Assembly: GCA_030734395.1 (NCBI GenBank)
Contig: JAUZTG010000003.1
Location: 682,001 to 746,000 of the forward strand
Reading direction: 5' to 3'
Length of the DNA: 64,000 nucleotides
From: Sarocladium kiliense
Lineage: Eukaryota; Ascomycota; Sordariomycetes; Hypocreales; Sarocladiaceae
A program made the translations under genes and the position numbers. Below are positions 21,359-32,471 of this stretch, piece by piece. The notes under the pieces were generated by a model that saw only the letters and a program-made list of their open reading frames with translations, was not told the DNA's origin and ran no database searches. Positions within the stretch are counted from its first letter, which is position 1; every line of letters begins with the position of its first letter.

Positions 21359-21919
21359 TTATGCCATCATCTGCTGTTGACGCGCCTTCTCCTCCGCGAA
21401 GACGATCCTGCTCATCTCTAGCACGCGCTCGAAGCCCTCACGGCCCTTGACAGCGTTCTCGTGGAACCGCGTAACGAGGCAGTCCTCGATCTTGTTCTTG
21501 ATACGCTGCCAGCCGCCAGCCAGAGCAGTGATCCTGGCCTCCTGGCGGAACTGGGTCTGGTTGGAGCCGAGGGGGCTGTATGTGCACTCCTCCTGCACAC
21601 TGACGAAGTTGCTCCACGTCAGGTTCTGGCTCACCATGGTGAGAGTTCGTGTGGTGGGATCGATATAGCTAGCCTCGTAGACGTAGCTCTCATCGGCGTT
21701 GCCCATGAAGGTCTTGAGCCATTCGGGCGCTGACTGCTTGCATGTGATGAGACGTTCGGTGCGGAGGATGCCCGAGTTCGGGTCGACGTTGCGAGAGATG
21801 GTATCGACGGCGATGACGTGCTCAGACTTGTTGTTCCATGGGCCGTACTTTTGCCAGTTGGCCGATGAGACCTCGTCCCACGAGTAGTTGAATGTGACGG
21901 CGTTGGAGAAGACCTTCAT
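21359..21919 (-). CDS. PRELI/MSF1-domain protein, Ups2-like (mitochondrial lipid transfer)
   Basis: Intronless 186-residue protein with one PRELI/MSF1 domain covering nearly all of it. It starts MKVFSNAVTFNYSWDEV, continues HVIAVDTISRNV, RTERLITCKQSAPEWL and LTWSNFVSVQEECTYSP, and ends FERVLEMSRI. The order and wording are closest to yeast Ups2/Ups3 (phosphatidylserine transfer across the mitochondrial intermembrane space with Mdm35) rather than Ups1; this assignment is by memory of motif wording. The short C-terminal Lys/Gln tail is ordinary. A second PRELI gene lies at 56.5-57.2 kb. Confidence 0.88.
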   Translation of the reverse strand: MKVFSNAVTFNYSWDEVSSANWQKYGPWNNKSEHVIAVDTISRNVDPNSGILRTERLITCKQSAPEWLKTFMGNADESYVYEASYIDPTTRTLTMVSQNLTWSNFVSVQEECTYSPLGSNQTQFRQEARITALAGGWQRIKNKIEDCLVTRFHENAVKGREGFERVLEMSRIVFAEEKARQQQMMA

Positions 21920-23032
21920 TGTGACGGTTGTGGACTACTCTGAGTAGTTTGAGGTCGGAAGGGATGAGGGGGAAGGTAGTTGGGTCGAGTGAGGATGGGA
22001 GAGGAAGAGTCGAGATGGGAGTGTGACTCTTTCTTTTGTTTTCCCGAGTTCCCCTGGCTGTAATTTCGACCGCGTACCAGCAAAGGTAGGGATTCCCCTG
22101 GTAGAGCTCTAATGCGTGTCGGTTCGCGCACAGATCAAAACAAATCAAGGGTCGTAATGTCGTTGGTTAATGATCGTGATATTCGCCGTTCTCTAGGATG
22201 TGGGAAACGAAACGAAAGTGGACGATAATGCAAAGAGGTGCGAGGTAGAGGTTATTGTTCAATCCCGGTAGAGGCGAACCCGTGAGGAGGGAAAATGCGG
22301 GTTTTTTTCGGGGAGGGCCACTAAGCAGCAAACTTTGATAAGCCGAGCAAAAGACGGACGGCAAAGTCTCACAAAGCGCATGCTGGAGAGCGTGCAAGGG
22401 GTAGAAAAAGGCGGGCTAAGCCATATCGAGTAGTGTCTAGGCTGAAAACGGCTAAGACAAGCGGAACAGTACGGGATGACCAAGAATTAGGAGTTTTTCA
22501 TTGGCGCGGACGAGAGGCAAAGTGGAGTCACGGGAGGCGACAAGCGCCGAAGCCGGGTGCATTTTTCTCCTCTTTTCCACGGCTTTGATGGAAGCACGGT
22601 CGACCCGCGGCCGGTGGCGATGCCGAAGATCTGCGAAGCTGTGCACGGTTTGGAGAAGCTGGCATGAGGGGGTCTCCACGTTTGACGTTGAAAGGCATCA
22701 TGATGCTCGATGGGATTACTTGATACATCACTGCTCGATGGTCGTTGTCGTTGCTGCGATCGAGCATCGTCAGAGGCAGTAAGGGGACATTTCAACAATC
22801 ATCAGGCTTCGCACGTGATGCATTTCCGGACCTGATTTTTTGCCGACGGGTCGTAGTTGGTCGAAGTGGAACAACAAGCCGCTTGTCTACGGAGCTCACA
22901 TGTGATACAATTTCAGATTGAGCCATCAAAGTCATATGTATTGGACGTCGGTTATGTCATGAGTTATTCGAGTAATCCTGTCTCAGAATCCTCTCGTTTC
23001 GTGAAATTCATGCTACCGGCTGTTCCTTCCGC
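21920..23032. other. Intergenic, upstream of the PRELI gene
   Basis: Over 1 kb without a supportable gene. Several short frames overlap at 22480-22800 on both strands. A pyrimidine-rich leader-like stretch on the reverse strand (21940-22030) is probably the 5' UTR of the PRELI gene. Confidence 0.45.
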
Positions 23033-24551
23033 TTAGTAGTCATCGCCACGGCTGATAACCTCCTTCACGGTAGGTCGAATCAGAATAGTCTGTGCACATG
23101 TTAGCATCCTACTGTTGCACGAAGTATCCTGAGGCCTTACGTGTTCGGACTGAGCTGTGTATGAGCCCTTCTTGTCCACAAGCGGCGGGTATGCCTCGAC
23201 AATTCCAGCGTTGACGAGCGAGTTCAGCTGTACCATCGTGTTAGCCAACGAGTTGCTTCGACGCATTCGAGGCACATCAGTAATTTACCCCCAGCAAGTA
23301 CTTCTCCTGGCCAAGTCTGTCCAGGAACCGTCTGCAGAACGGCAGCGTTCCGAAGTTCTTGTTGATGACGTTCAGCAGCGACTTGGCCGATGACAATCTC
23401 AAATCCGCATGTCTTGCGTCTCCAACCTTTGCGTAGTGAGAGCACTCCATGTCATCCCGCACGTATCCGTTGCCTGTAGATCCGAAAGTCTCAATAGCAA
23501 AGACGTCGCCCTCCTCCATCTTGGTCTGGTCGTTGCTCTTGACGATCGGCACTGCCTTCGTTCCGTGAATGCTGTACGGAAGAATGTTGTGTCCTGTGAG
23601 GTTGCGGATACTCTTGACGGGGTATGTCTGCCCGTCAATCTCAACCTCGAAGCTCTCCATGGTTTCCTGAATCACACCACCAATCTCGCCAACGCGCGCA
23701 TCGATTCCAGCTTCGCGCACGCCTGCCTCAGTGGCTTCCTTGACTGCCTGGAGGAGCGGGTTATATTTTGGCTCGAATGCCATGGTGAAAGCTGAGTCGA
23801 CAATTCGGCCGTTGACGTGGACTCCGATATCCACCTTCAACACATTGTTCTGCTCCAAAACCATCTTATTGCCAGCGTTGGGGTTGTAGTGGGCAGCGCA
23901 TGAATCGATCGAGAGTCCAACGGGGAATCCCATGCCAGCTTTGAGGGCATCGCCCTCCTCCAGACCTTGGTGGCCGACCAGCGCCCTGACACTATCCTCG
24001 ATCCCCTCAGCAATCTCAATGAGAGTCTTGCCCGGCCGAATCATCTTCTGCGCATACTGTCGAGTTTGACGGTGCACCTCAGCAGCCTCTCTATAATCCT
24101 GTAAGAAATCACTATTGAGGTTGTCGAGGTGGCGCTTCTCTTCGTCGGTCGTTCGGTATGCGTTGTCGTTGAGGTACTCAACCTCCTGCCCAACTGGGAA
24201 GGGCTTATTGGCGAAAAGCTGCTTCACGGGCACACGTGGCGGATCGGACTGAGAGGTCGGGTTCTTCTTCTTCTTCTTGGGCTTTCTCTTCTTCTTCTTC
24301 TTGGCGGCGCCTTCGGCCGGAGCGGCGGCGGCATCCTCGGCTTCGTCCTCGGAGTCGTCGCCGTGCTCTTCTTCATCGCCGTTCGTGGCGGGTTTGCCGT
24401 TTGAGCCGTTGGGCTGGCTGGCGGGATCGGAGACTGGAAAGGTTGCGACAGGTTAGTTCTTGGTCTTATTGTATATAGTTGAATTGAAAGCTTGGCAGAG
24501 AAACCTACCCTTGAGGTCCTTGAGACCTTCGGTAGGTACTTGAGCCACCAT
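23033..24551 (-). CDS. Methionine aminopeptidase 2
   Basis: Removes the initiator methionine from nascent proteins. It is a cytosolic, dinuclear-metal pita-bread enzyme associated with ribosomes. Four exons, 24509-24551, 23289-24433, 23141-23227 and 23033-23089, give 443 residues. The N-terminus has an acidic stretch then a poly-lysine block (KKKKKRKPKKKKK, about residues 59-71), the ribosome-binding part that marks type 2. Catalytic-domain landmarks are AAHYNPNAGN (His), KVDIGVHVNGRIVDSAF (two Asp ligands), LTGHNILPYSIHG (His), VFAIETFGSTGNG (Glu) and QSEHTILIRPT (last Glu, split by the final intron), ending DDY as usual. It is complete and expected to be active. Confidence 0.97.
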
Positions 24552-25064
24552 ACTGGGTAAATGCGTGGCGTGCGCAAGGAAGTTGAAATGATAGAAACGA
24601 GTTGAGTCGAGTCTGCGGCTGAGAAATGTGGTTGACTGAAACGAAGATGTTGAAGAAATCCCCGCGAGGGATCGACAAAAAGAAAAGTGCACCCTCCACA
24701 CTGGTGAATACGGGGGATAGCTGCGGCTTTAGAGTCAAGCACCCTTTGCCCCACCATCTGGCACAACCCGCTTCTAGCCTGAATCTTGCCTACACCAAGT
24801 CCAATGGCAGGCACACGATAGCAAGCTTCGGTGAATCTGCTGTCCAGTCCTTCGACAACGGGGATTTGTATGAGCCCAAGACAATTTTTACAGAAAGAAC
24901 CAAACTGCAAGGCCTACGATCTGGCAACGCTCCTCCTCTACCGCATGTCTCAGCCCAAACTCGGTCACTACGTCATCCTAGCTGCTGCTTTAACGTGGGG
25001 TATCGTGACTTTGGCCAGGTCATCAAGAAGTTGCACCTCAGACGACGAGCCATATTTCGCCCCA
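24552..25064. other. Divergent promoter of MetAP2 and the P-loop kinase
   Basis: About 510 bp. It also contains in-frame upstream ATGs for the kinase (24945 and earlier), so part of it may be translated. Confidence 0.5.
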
Positions 25065-25883
25065 ATGGAAGGCCAAGTCCAGTTTCTCTTGACTAAGGCC
25101 TGGCGGATGTATGAGCATCTACCTTCAGATCAACGTCTAAGTAAATGAGCCTCTACCTAAACAACTCAGCGATGGACCTTTGCCGGGCTAACGAACACCC
25201 TCAGTTCTAGGAGTTGCTGGCATTCCTGGCTCAGGTATGACAATCCTACTCTCGTCACTCTGTTACTCACTAACTATTTCACAGGAAAGACGACTTTGGC
25301 CAAAATCCTTACTGACCGCCTCAATGCCCACTCCCGATCATTACACCCTGACTCACCTCCACCAGCAACCTTTGTTCCTATGGACGGATTCCACCTCTCA
25401 AGAGCGGAGCTAGATCAACTCCCAGATCCCGAACTCGCTCATGCTCGCCGCGGGGCCGCCTTCACATTCAACGCCTCCAAATTCCTCTCTCTCCTCCGCT
25501 CCCTCCGCGCCTCACCTCCCGCCCTCATCAAAGCTCCATCCTTCGATCATGCCCTGAAAGATCCACGGGAAAACGATATCACAGTCCTGCCCTCTCATCG
25601 CATTGTGATAGTCGAAGGATTGTATCTCACACTGGACAGAGATATCTGGAGGGAGGCGGCGAAAATGTTTGATGAAGTCTGGTTCGTGGATGTGGATAGA
25701 GAGGTGGCGAGGAAGAGACTGGGCGCACGACATTTGCGTGCTGGAATTGTGAAGACTCTGGAGGAGGGAGATAGAAGGGCTAGGGAGAACGATCTCGTCA
25801 ACGGGGATGAGATCATGGCACATCGCGTACGTGTTGACGAGTCGGTGCAGTCGCTGGAGGATGATGCTTGGGTTCATGAGTAG
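25065..25883 (+). CDS. P-loop kinase, uridine kinase/phosphoribulokinase family (Yfh7/YggC-like)
   Basis: ATP-dependent small-molecule kinase of unknown substrate. Exons 25065-25140, 25205-25234 and 25285-25883 give 234 residues. The middle exon is only 30 nt and carries most of the Walker A loop, which reads GVAGIPGSGKTTLAK once spliced. Family marks follow: VPMDGFHLSRAELD (substrate-side Asp/Gly/Phe motif), DPELAHARRGAAFTF, PSFDHALKDP, VIVEGLYL, then VWFVDVDREVARKRLGARH. An alternative upstream ATG at 24945 would add 40 residues containing a hydrophobic stretch (YVILAAALTWGIVTLA) that could be a membrane or mitochondrial signal. The inner ATG fits the family better. Confidence 0.85.
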
Positions 25884-26096
25884 AAGTCATCATGAACATC
25901 TCATTGAAGCGTTCCGTGTAACAAAATTTTGGAGCTTTGACACATGGTGAGGTAACAATTACATTGCTCGCAGGCTAGTAAAAGATAAAACAGATGCGAT
26001 GCTAAACCCATGTCAAAATACACAAGACTGAAGTGTCAAACTCCAGAAACATCAACCTCGATCTGCAGGAAGATGGATTACCTGCTCCATCTCCTC

Positions 26097-27268
26097 TCAC
26101 TTCTGTGCATTGGCCAGCTCCCCCATATCAGCCGCAAGCGAGCTACCCGTTCCCTTTCTCGTGGACAACGCCTTCTTCCATAGCTCCGCATTATCTGCCG
26201 GCTTCCCAGATCCCTCGAGTCCGAGCACCTCCATCAGCTCCGGCATCTCAGTATGATCTCTCGTCGACCTCATCCTGTGACACCAGCTGACCTTCTTCTC
26301 CTCTGCGAAGCCCTCGACAGCGCCATCGTCGCCCGACCCACTACTCTTACCCTCCCCAGCAACACCTTGATCCAGACCCGCTCCAATCTGCTTCTTCTCG
26401 TCTTGCGGAGTCGTGATCGGCGTTGCAATATTCAAAGGTTCGAATAGGAACTCTCCGCCAACTTGCTTGAAGTCTCCTCCGTTGAGAGCAAGTCCTTTTT
26501 GGATTTGCTTCAAACCCTGGCTGATACTGGCGAGAGCTCCGCCCAGCATCCCGCGCTTCATGTACGCTGGCTTCTCACCAGGGTTGAGCGTCTTGGTCAT
26601 ACCAAGAGCGGCAAAGAGCTGGCCCTTGGGATCTGTGTAGATGGGGAACGGGCAATTCGTCTCGCGGGCGTACATGTCGATGAGGCGGGGATCGCCGCAG
26701 CCAACGACGGTAATGAAGGTGCTGACGGGGAGGCTGAGGAGGGAGTCGGTGGTGATCGATTCGGCAAGAGTGCGCAAGTATTCCTGGCAGTTCTGCAGCG
26801 CATTCTATTAGCTAGGGGCACTTGACGTGTCAGAGAGGAGAATGCTCAAGGCGAACGTACACCGCAGAAGAAGTGTCTCACGAACACGACCAGTACTCGA
26901 CGGGGGACATTGGGTCCCGTGTACAAGCTCTTGAAGGTATGCGTTCTTCCATCCTTGTCTAACACAATGTAGTTCTCCGTCTTCTTGAGCAGCTCAGCTG
27001 ATGGCAGTTCGTTTGTAGTCTGCACCTCGCCTTTGAAGTCCTCTGGCCGTTTCGTATCGATGTCGAGGGACGGCCCACGCATCCCAGTACCAGCACTACC
27101 ATTGCTCGTCCTGACAGGCGCAGCCGCATTCGAGTCAGCAGCTAGAGGAGCAGCAGTGGCCGCAGGGGCGGTGGTGTCAGACGAAAGGAGAGCAGTTGGA
27201 GCAGCGTGATCGGCGTTCTCGTTCGTTGGTTGTGCGGCAACAGCCGACTTGTCAGATGCAGGGTCCAT
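26097..27268 (-). CDS. Peroxiredoxin-like protein with AhpC/TSA_2 thioredoxin fold
   Basis: Two exons, 26861-27268 and 26097-26792, phase 0, give 367 residues. The first ~75 residues are Ala/Thr-rich and probably disordered. The thioredoxin-like domain follows: NYIVLDKDGRTHTFKSL, VFVRHFFCGNCQEYL, where the redox CGNC is made across the splice, then ITVVGCGDPRLIDMYARET and PFPIYTDPKGQLFAALGM. This is the pattern of PRXL2/FAM213-type proteins. A long low-complexity C-terminal part is Gly/Lys-rich with a short conserved tail (WCHRMRSTRDHTEMPELM). Role in thiol redox is inferred from the fold; no partner is nearby. Confidence 0.85.
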
Positions 27269-28187
27269 TGTTGTCTATCCGTGCCGGTTCACGTATAAAG
27301 CTTCGTTCACTTGGTGTTCCTTAAGCTCAAAGCGCCGATGTCGTATACGGAGAGCGAAAGAGCGAAATAAAAGAAAGTCGGGCGCTTGCTAATTTGAAAG
27401 AAGGAAGAGATGCTGGCGGGAATGGAAACTTGGCAGCGGGCAACTCAGGTCCCCTTTGTGAGATTTGTTTGCTTCTGCTGGTAGCTCGTTACACTGCCAC
27501 TCACAGAAACCTAGGCGCTTTCCCCCACCAGGAGTTGCGTCAACGACGGAGGCGAAGGCACCGACCCCCTGCAGGGCGTCAGAGCGTCAAGGGTTTGGCC
27601 TTGGTTCGTTGGTCTCGACGCCACCGCCAGTCATGATGCAGTGCATTGACGGTACGCGTCTCCTTCGGCATTTCGACTGAAGCTACCCTACAAAAGCGCC
27701 CACTCCCACCGTTGGGGTTTAGCATGAGACTGAACTTGGCTGCTATTGACCCAAGAATGAAGTTTGCAGGAAGTGCGACGCCATGTCTTCAAGATGAAGG
27801 TTCGAATCGGAAATCATGGCAAGGCGAGGGGCGAATTGTTGTCACCCGTGGCTATCGGAAGTTACAACCGCGGAATTCAGAGCTGCCGTGCTCGCAAGAT
27901 CAGTTACAGCAATCGTTATTCTGCTTCCTATCTTGTTACATATATTACATGCTCTCTTGATTGCTATCTGGTGTCTATTACAATTCTAATGCTACCCTCA
28001 AATCTCAAATGGATCTGTCACATCAGAATCAAACGGTCAAGGTCTCCCTAAACTTAAAGCACTTCACAGCGTTGACTCCCGGAACTGCCCCACTGAAAAC
28101 CCATCGCCAGCTTCTTCACTCAAATCACCATCGACCAATTCAACGCTTCACCCCTCTCAGCCTTACATTGAAACACATAAATACATC
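27269..28187. other. Divergent intergenic region
   Basis: About 900 bp between the peroxiredoxin-like gene and the small gene at 28.2 kb. No gene or repeat recognised. Confidence 0.45.
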
Positions 28188-28629
28188 ATGGATCCTATGG
28201 ATGGAGGCCTCATGGCCATAAGTCTCTCTGACTCTGAGGACGAAAACACCAAGACTGATGCCCATCCCCGGGCAAAGAAGACTGCTCAATCAGAAGAGGC
28301 ATTCCAGGCCGTCAAGGCAGAGTACAGGCCCAAGGTTGAGAATGGAGAGGTATGGTCCTTTCATCCAGCTAGACAAGCTCACCTGACTGACATGCCATCA
28401 GGTTCATAAGCACATCCGGCCTATCGTAGAGGGCACGAACAAGCAGCACGTCCAGGAAGTAATCCACGCTGTCGAAGAACTCTACTACTTCAGGAGGTTC
28501 CAGGAGGCTGCTGATCTGGCCGAGAGAGTCTTGCGCGAATCGCGAGGTCTGGATGATCATGGCGATGTTCGCCAGCTGCTCGAGTCCTACGAGAAGCGCT
28601 GTCGCACCAAAGTTACCTCACAGTCATAG
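28188..28629 (+). CDS. Small hypothetical protein, two exons
   Basis: Exons 28188-28349 and 28402-28629 (GTATGG donor, TGACTGAC branch region, ATCAG acceptor) give 129 residues. The N-terminus is acidic (SLSDSEDENTKTD). The C-terminal half looks like a helical repeat unit (HVQEVIHAVEELYYFRRFQEAADLAERVL), reminiscent of a single TPR-like hairpin. Likely cytosolic or nuclear with a binding role, which is only an inference from the helices. Its 3' end faces the large unknown gene, 152 bp away. Confidence 0.7.
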
Positions 28630-28781
28630 CATCGTCCTTACGGCAGACTAAGGATTCGTGTTCATCTTGGCTCATTTCTTTTTGGGACATGTGTATCAGC
28701 AAGGTCACAACTATTCACCACATCGCCGCGGAGCCCTCTTCTCAACGCCTCTGTACTCCTCTCTCTCTCAATGCGAGAGCC

Positions 28782-30779
28782 TCAGGCCCACATTGATGAT
28801 GCCAGACCCTTCTTTGCGGGTGTCACTTCCTTTGACACAACCACGTGAGTAGGGGTGCTCGGTCCTTCCTTTGCAAGCTTCAACTGTCGCCTTTCACGCT
28901 TGGACTTCTCATCCTCTGCGTCAAGTAAAGCGAGCGCTCTCATAACCTCCTCCACGGTCCTCTTGGAAACCTTGACCTCGGGCATAGTCTCTTCATCAGC
29001 AGCGGGTACTTCCGCTTTGATCTCTACAGCGCGGCAATGCTTTGGTGGCAGAACGAAGAGCGGAGGATCTTGCTTGGCTGCAGATGGTTGCCAGTTAGTA
29101 CGGTAAGGTAGGGATTTGGAGTGCTCAGACGAACAGCGATCAGCTGCCCAGTAGGATCTGGCCAAGCCGCGGATCTCGGGCATATCGTCCAACGTCCAAT
29201 TCGCTGCCTTATGCGCTAGCGTATGGACACTGTTGTCGGTTTCATTGGCGGGGTCGGCCGTTTCTTCGCTTGGCGGCGTGTCCACGCCCTGCGCATCCGT
29301 TGCCTCGGGTGAGGTCTTCACAACTACTCGTCTCTCCTCAGCCACAGCGGCGACGGCCTCTGGCTCACCGTTGGAGATATTCGATGCAGTATTCTGATCC
29401 CTATGTCTTCGAACAGCCGAGAAGGCCTCCTTCTCCCTCTTCGTTTCCTCAACTGCAGCCTCGTGCTCTCTTCGAAGCCTTCCAAGTCTTCGTAGTTTGA
29501 GAAGCTCACTCGGACTGTAGCGGAACATTGGCAGGTAGTTCGACTCGACGAGCTCCATGAGCTCTGCCATCGTTGACTCCATGACTTCGTGCGACCGTTG
29601 CGGCGTACTGGATCTTACTGCCTCCCTTTTCTGCATGCTCTCCTTCAGAATCACAAGACCACCTAGCACGGTCCGCAGAGCCACTTGCATATTCGGGTCC
29701 CACGTTTTCTCGTCCATCCTGCCTTCGACTAGATCAGGGACGCAGCCTCTGACGATCTCAAGTAGGTTGTTGGCCTCCAAGACACCGAGGAGAGACATTC
29801 CCTCACCATTTGCTTCACTAAGCAATTCCGACTCGCCCCCAACATCAATCAGTGTGGTCACTGGTGGCTGAACCGCTAGAGGGATGGGATCTCCAGCCAG
29901 GCTTGCGCCATTAGGCTTCTGCACGGCGGGTGCCTCATTGGGCTCAGAAGTGATGCTGCTCTTTGGGATATCTGGCAGCGTGGCCTTTCTTGCATTGTTC
30001 GTGGGTAGATTCTCCTTGAGCTTGGGAACTTCCTTTATGGCGCTATTGAGGAAATCGTTTGCAGAGGCGATGACTGATCTGCTGACCCTTGAAGAGGGCT
30101 TTGGAAACGGGCCAGGATTCTGGACCTGTGTCGCTACGGCATACGCCCGTCTAGCTGACCATGATGGTTTTGAAGACGCAATACTACCCGCTTCCGATGG
30201 AGCTGACGGTGGAAGAGAAAGAGCCCTAGCCTTCTTCTTCTTCATCTTTGATTTGCCGGCCGAGTCGGGAAATTGAAAGCAAATAGGCGCTCGCCCAGGA
30301 TCGGCACTTGAGATAAGGATCAACAACCCGAGCCAATGTACAGTACGGACTCGCGATACATACAAGCAGTTTGGGGGGTTGCCAGCAGATGCAAAGGGGC
30401 CAGTCTTAGCGTATAGCCGAGCGTCCTCCATAGCGAGGCCCTCACATTGACGGGCTTCATCGTCGTCGAACTCCACTGTTCGCACATCAGAGTTAGCAGG
30501 AACGCATGTGATAGAGTTTCGTGTGCAACTCACCGTCCCATTGTGATTTCAATATCGCCTTTTCCTCTGGAGGTATGTGATCCGTCCCGTTCTTCCTCGT
30601 CGGGGCGTACGAAGGGCCTCTCGACTCTTTGTTGCTCAGCGGCAATTCTTCTTGACGAAGCCGGGAGAGATCGTTCTGGAACGCGTTAGTGAGCTTCAAA
30701 TGGCTGTGGCGGATAATCTGGAAGTTCATACCATCATTACTCTTCTTCTCTCCGCGAGTTTCCGCTCCTCCTCATCCAT
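28782..30779 (-). CDS. Large hypothetical protein, conserved-looking, no known domain
   Basis: Exons 30732-30779, 30534-30675, 30364-30475 and 28782-30306 give 608 residues. The first two introns are firm. The third (30307-30363, 57 nt, GTATGT donor, AAG acceptor) keeps the frame if retained, giving 627. The N-terminus is a charged helix (MDEEERKLAERRR). The middle is low-complexity, Ser/Pro/Lys-rich, with a KKKK basic patch (nuclear localisation likely). A helical, leucine-rich central part (SLLGVLEANNLLEIVRGCVPDL, MAELMELVESNYLPMFRY) precedes a coiled-coil-like RREHEAAVEETKREKEAF. The tail is charged. No catalytic motif is visible and I do not recognise it. Confidence 0.75.
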
Positions 30780-31301
30780 GGCGTCGAGAAAAGGGCGAAG
30801 GAGATGAAGTGTGGTTATGCTTGCGAGAAAGTAGAGATACCGGCACGAACGTCGGAAGCCAAGATCTGGGAGGCGTGCTGAATTAATGTCACGGGTAGAG
30901 TGAATGACTGAAGTGGGAGGCAAAGTGAGTTGAGAAGGAAGGAGGAGAGAAAGAAAGAAGATCAATTCTAGAGGCTCGTGCAGTCTTCAAAACGTGAAGA
31001 CCCACTGAGGTAAACAAAGTCGAGCAAACCGAGGCTCCAAGATGCAAACGCTGCCTTATTTGATGATCCTGCAGCGGGCAGGTGTCAGCAGATGATGCAC
31101 CTGCCTGTTTGCCTCTGCAGGTTTCGGCAGGCTGCCGACGAGAGTGTCAAGGAAGAGGGACCGACGATATCTAGCCAACGGAATGGAGATTCATATCCTC
31201 AAACTAATGAAATACCAGTCCTCATATTAAGCTTGGGTAGTATTTGCCGTATATCTTGGGCACAGCCTCTTCGTCAAAAGTTGATGCTGCTCGCGACCCA
31301 T
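30780..31301. other. Intergenic
   Basis: Upstream of the 608-residue gene and downstream of the NmrA gene. A CTGCAG-containing direct repeat-like patch (CCTGCAG / TCTGCAGG) lies at 31065-31135. No gene. Confidence 0.4.
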
Positions 31302-32471
31302 TCACTGTCCAAAGTACTTCGTCAAGAAGGTCTCCAACGTCGTCAGCTTGGCATCATCTGCAGTCAAGCCCTTCGCCTCCGCTGCGGTCCTCTTTAAATC
31401 AGTAGGAGGCATCAGGTCATTCGGCTCAGCATAGTACAATCCACCAGAATACTGGCAAAAGCCGAACATGTTCTTCACGGTCTCCAGCGAACCCTCACCA
31501 TACGTCTCGAAAGTTCTCCAATCCTCAATTGGGACGTAGCGGCTCTTCTTGCCAGTGACTGGGAAACGATCAGTCAGTCATGAGTTTTGTGACCGGCGCG
31601 GGATGCGAGCGGTGTCACTAACCTTTGTCGAAGGTCTCCACGAGCTCCGAGGCGGTAGCTTCATGGCTCATACCGTGGACGAGCTTGCCGTTGTACTTCT
31701 CAGGCTGGATCAATGCACCATGAACGAGATCGCCATAATCCTCGCCAATCGCAATGAAAGGGATATTCTCGTTCCCTCCCCAGCGAGGAACACGAAGAGT
31801 CAGATAACCCTCGTCATCAGTGATGAACGGCCAACCTCCCACCGCAGGTGCCAACTCCTCCACAAGATGATTCTCCATATACCAACCAGGGCTAATGAGG
31901 TTCACAGTCTTGAAGACACCCTTGTCAATCGCGTGCTGACCAACAGCATGCTTATCTACAGGGTGGTCAGTTCGTAAGATGCGAAATTTGGATGGAGGCT
32001 CACTGACGGTCGAATGAGATGGCCGGCACGGCGCCCTTAGTGAGGTCTGTCACAGAGATCATGCTGCTGTAGACGACATGCTGGACACCAGCCTCAGCTG
32101 CAGCGTCAATGATGATCTTGCCCAAGTCTTCCTCGGTCGGGCCACCGGGCTGGTTGACAGTCTGCGGTCATCAGTCTCACATCCCAGGTTCTTTGGATGA
32201 GCAACGAACATACTGTATCATCTGAGTTGGTATTGATGAAAGCACCCCAGCAATCCTTGAATGCTTCGACCATCTGGTCCTTGTTGAAGCCATCGGCCTT
32301 GACGACCTCTACACCCTGGGCGGCGAGAGCTTTGGCCTTTTCTGAATCGGGGTTGCGAGTGATGCCTCGGACTGTGAAGGTATGGTCCTTGTTCTGTAGC
32401 AGCGACTGGACAACGCTGCCGCCCTGTGATCCAGTAGCGCCATAGACGGCGACGAGCTTGGGAGAAGACAT
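31302..32471 (-). CDS. NmrA-like NAD(P)-binding Rossmann-fold protein
   Basis: Four exons, 32214-32471, 32008-32161, 31623-31955 and 31302-31558, all in phase, give 333 residues. The dinucleotide loop is at the N-terminus (LVAVYGATGSQGGSVVQSLL, GxxGxxG), then RGITRNPDSEKAKAL (cofactor-binding Arg region), VVYSSMISVTDL and LISPGWYMENHL, the typical atypical-SDR NmrA pattern without the YxxxK active site. Members sense NAD(P) redox state (NmrA in nitrogen repression, HSCARG) or act as isoflavone-reductase-like enzymes. Which applies here is unknown. It is a member of the large paralogue group, not necessarily the nitrogen regulator itself. Confidence 0.9.
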
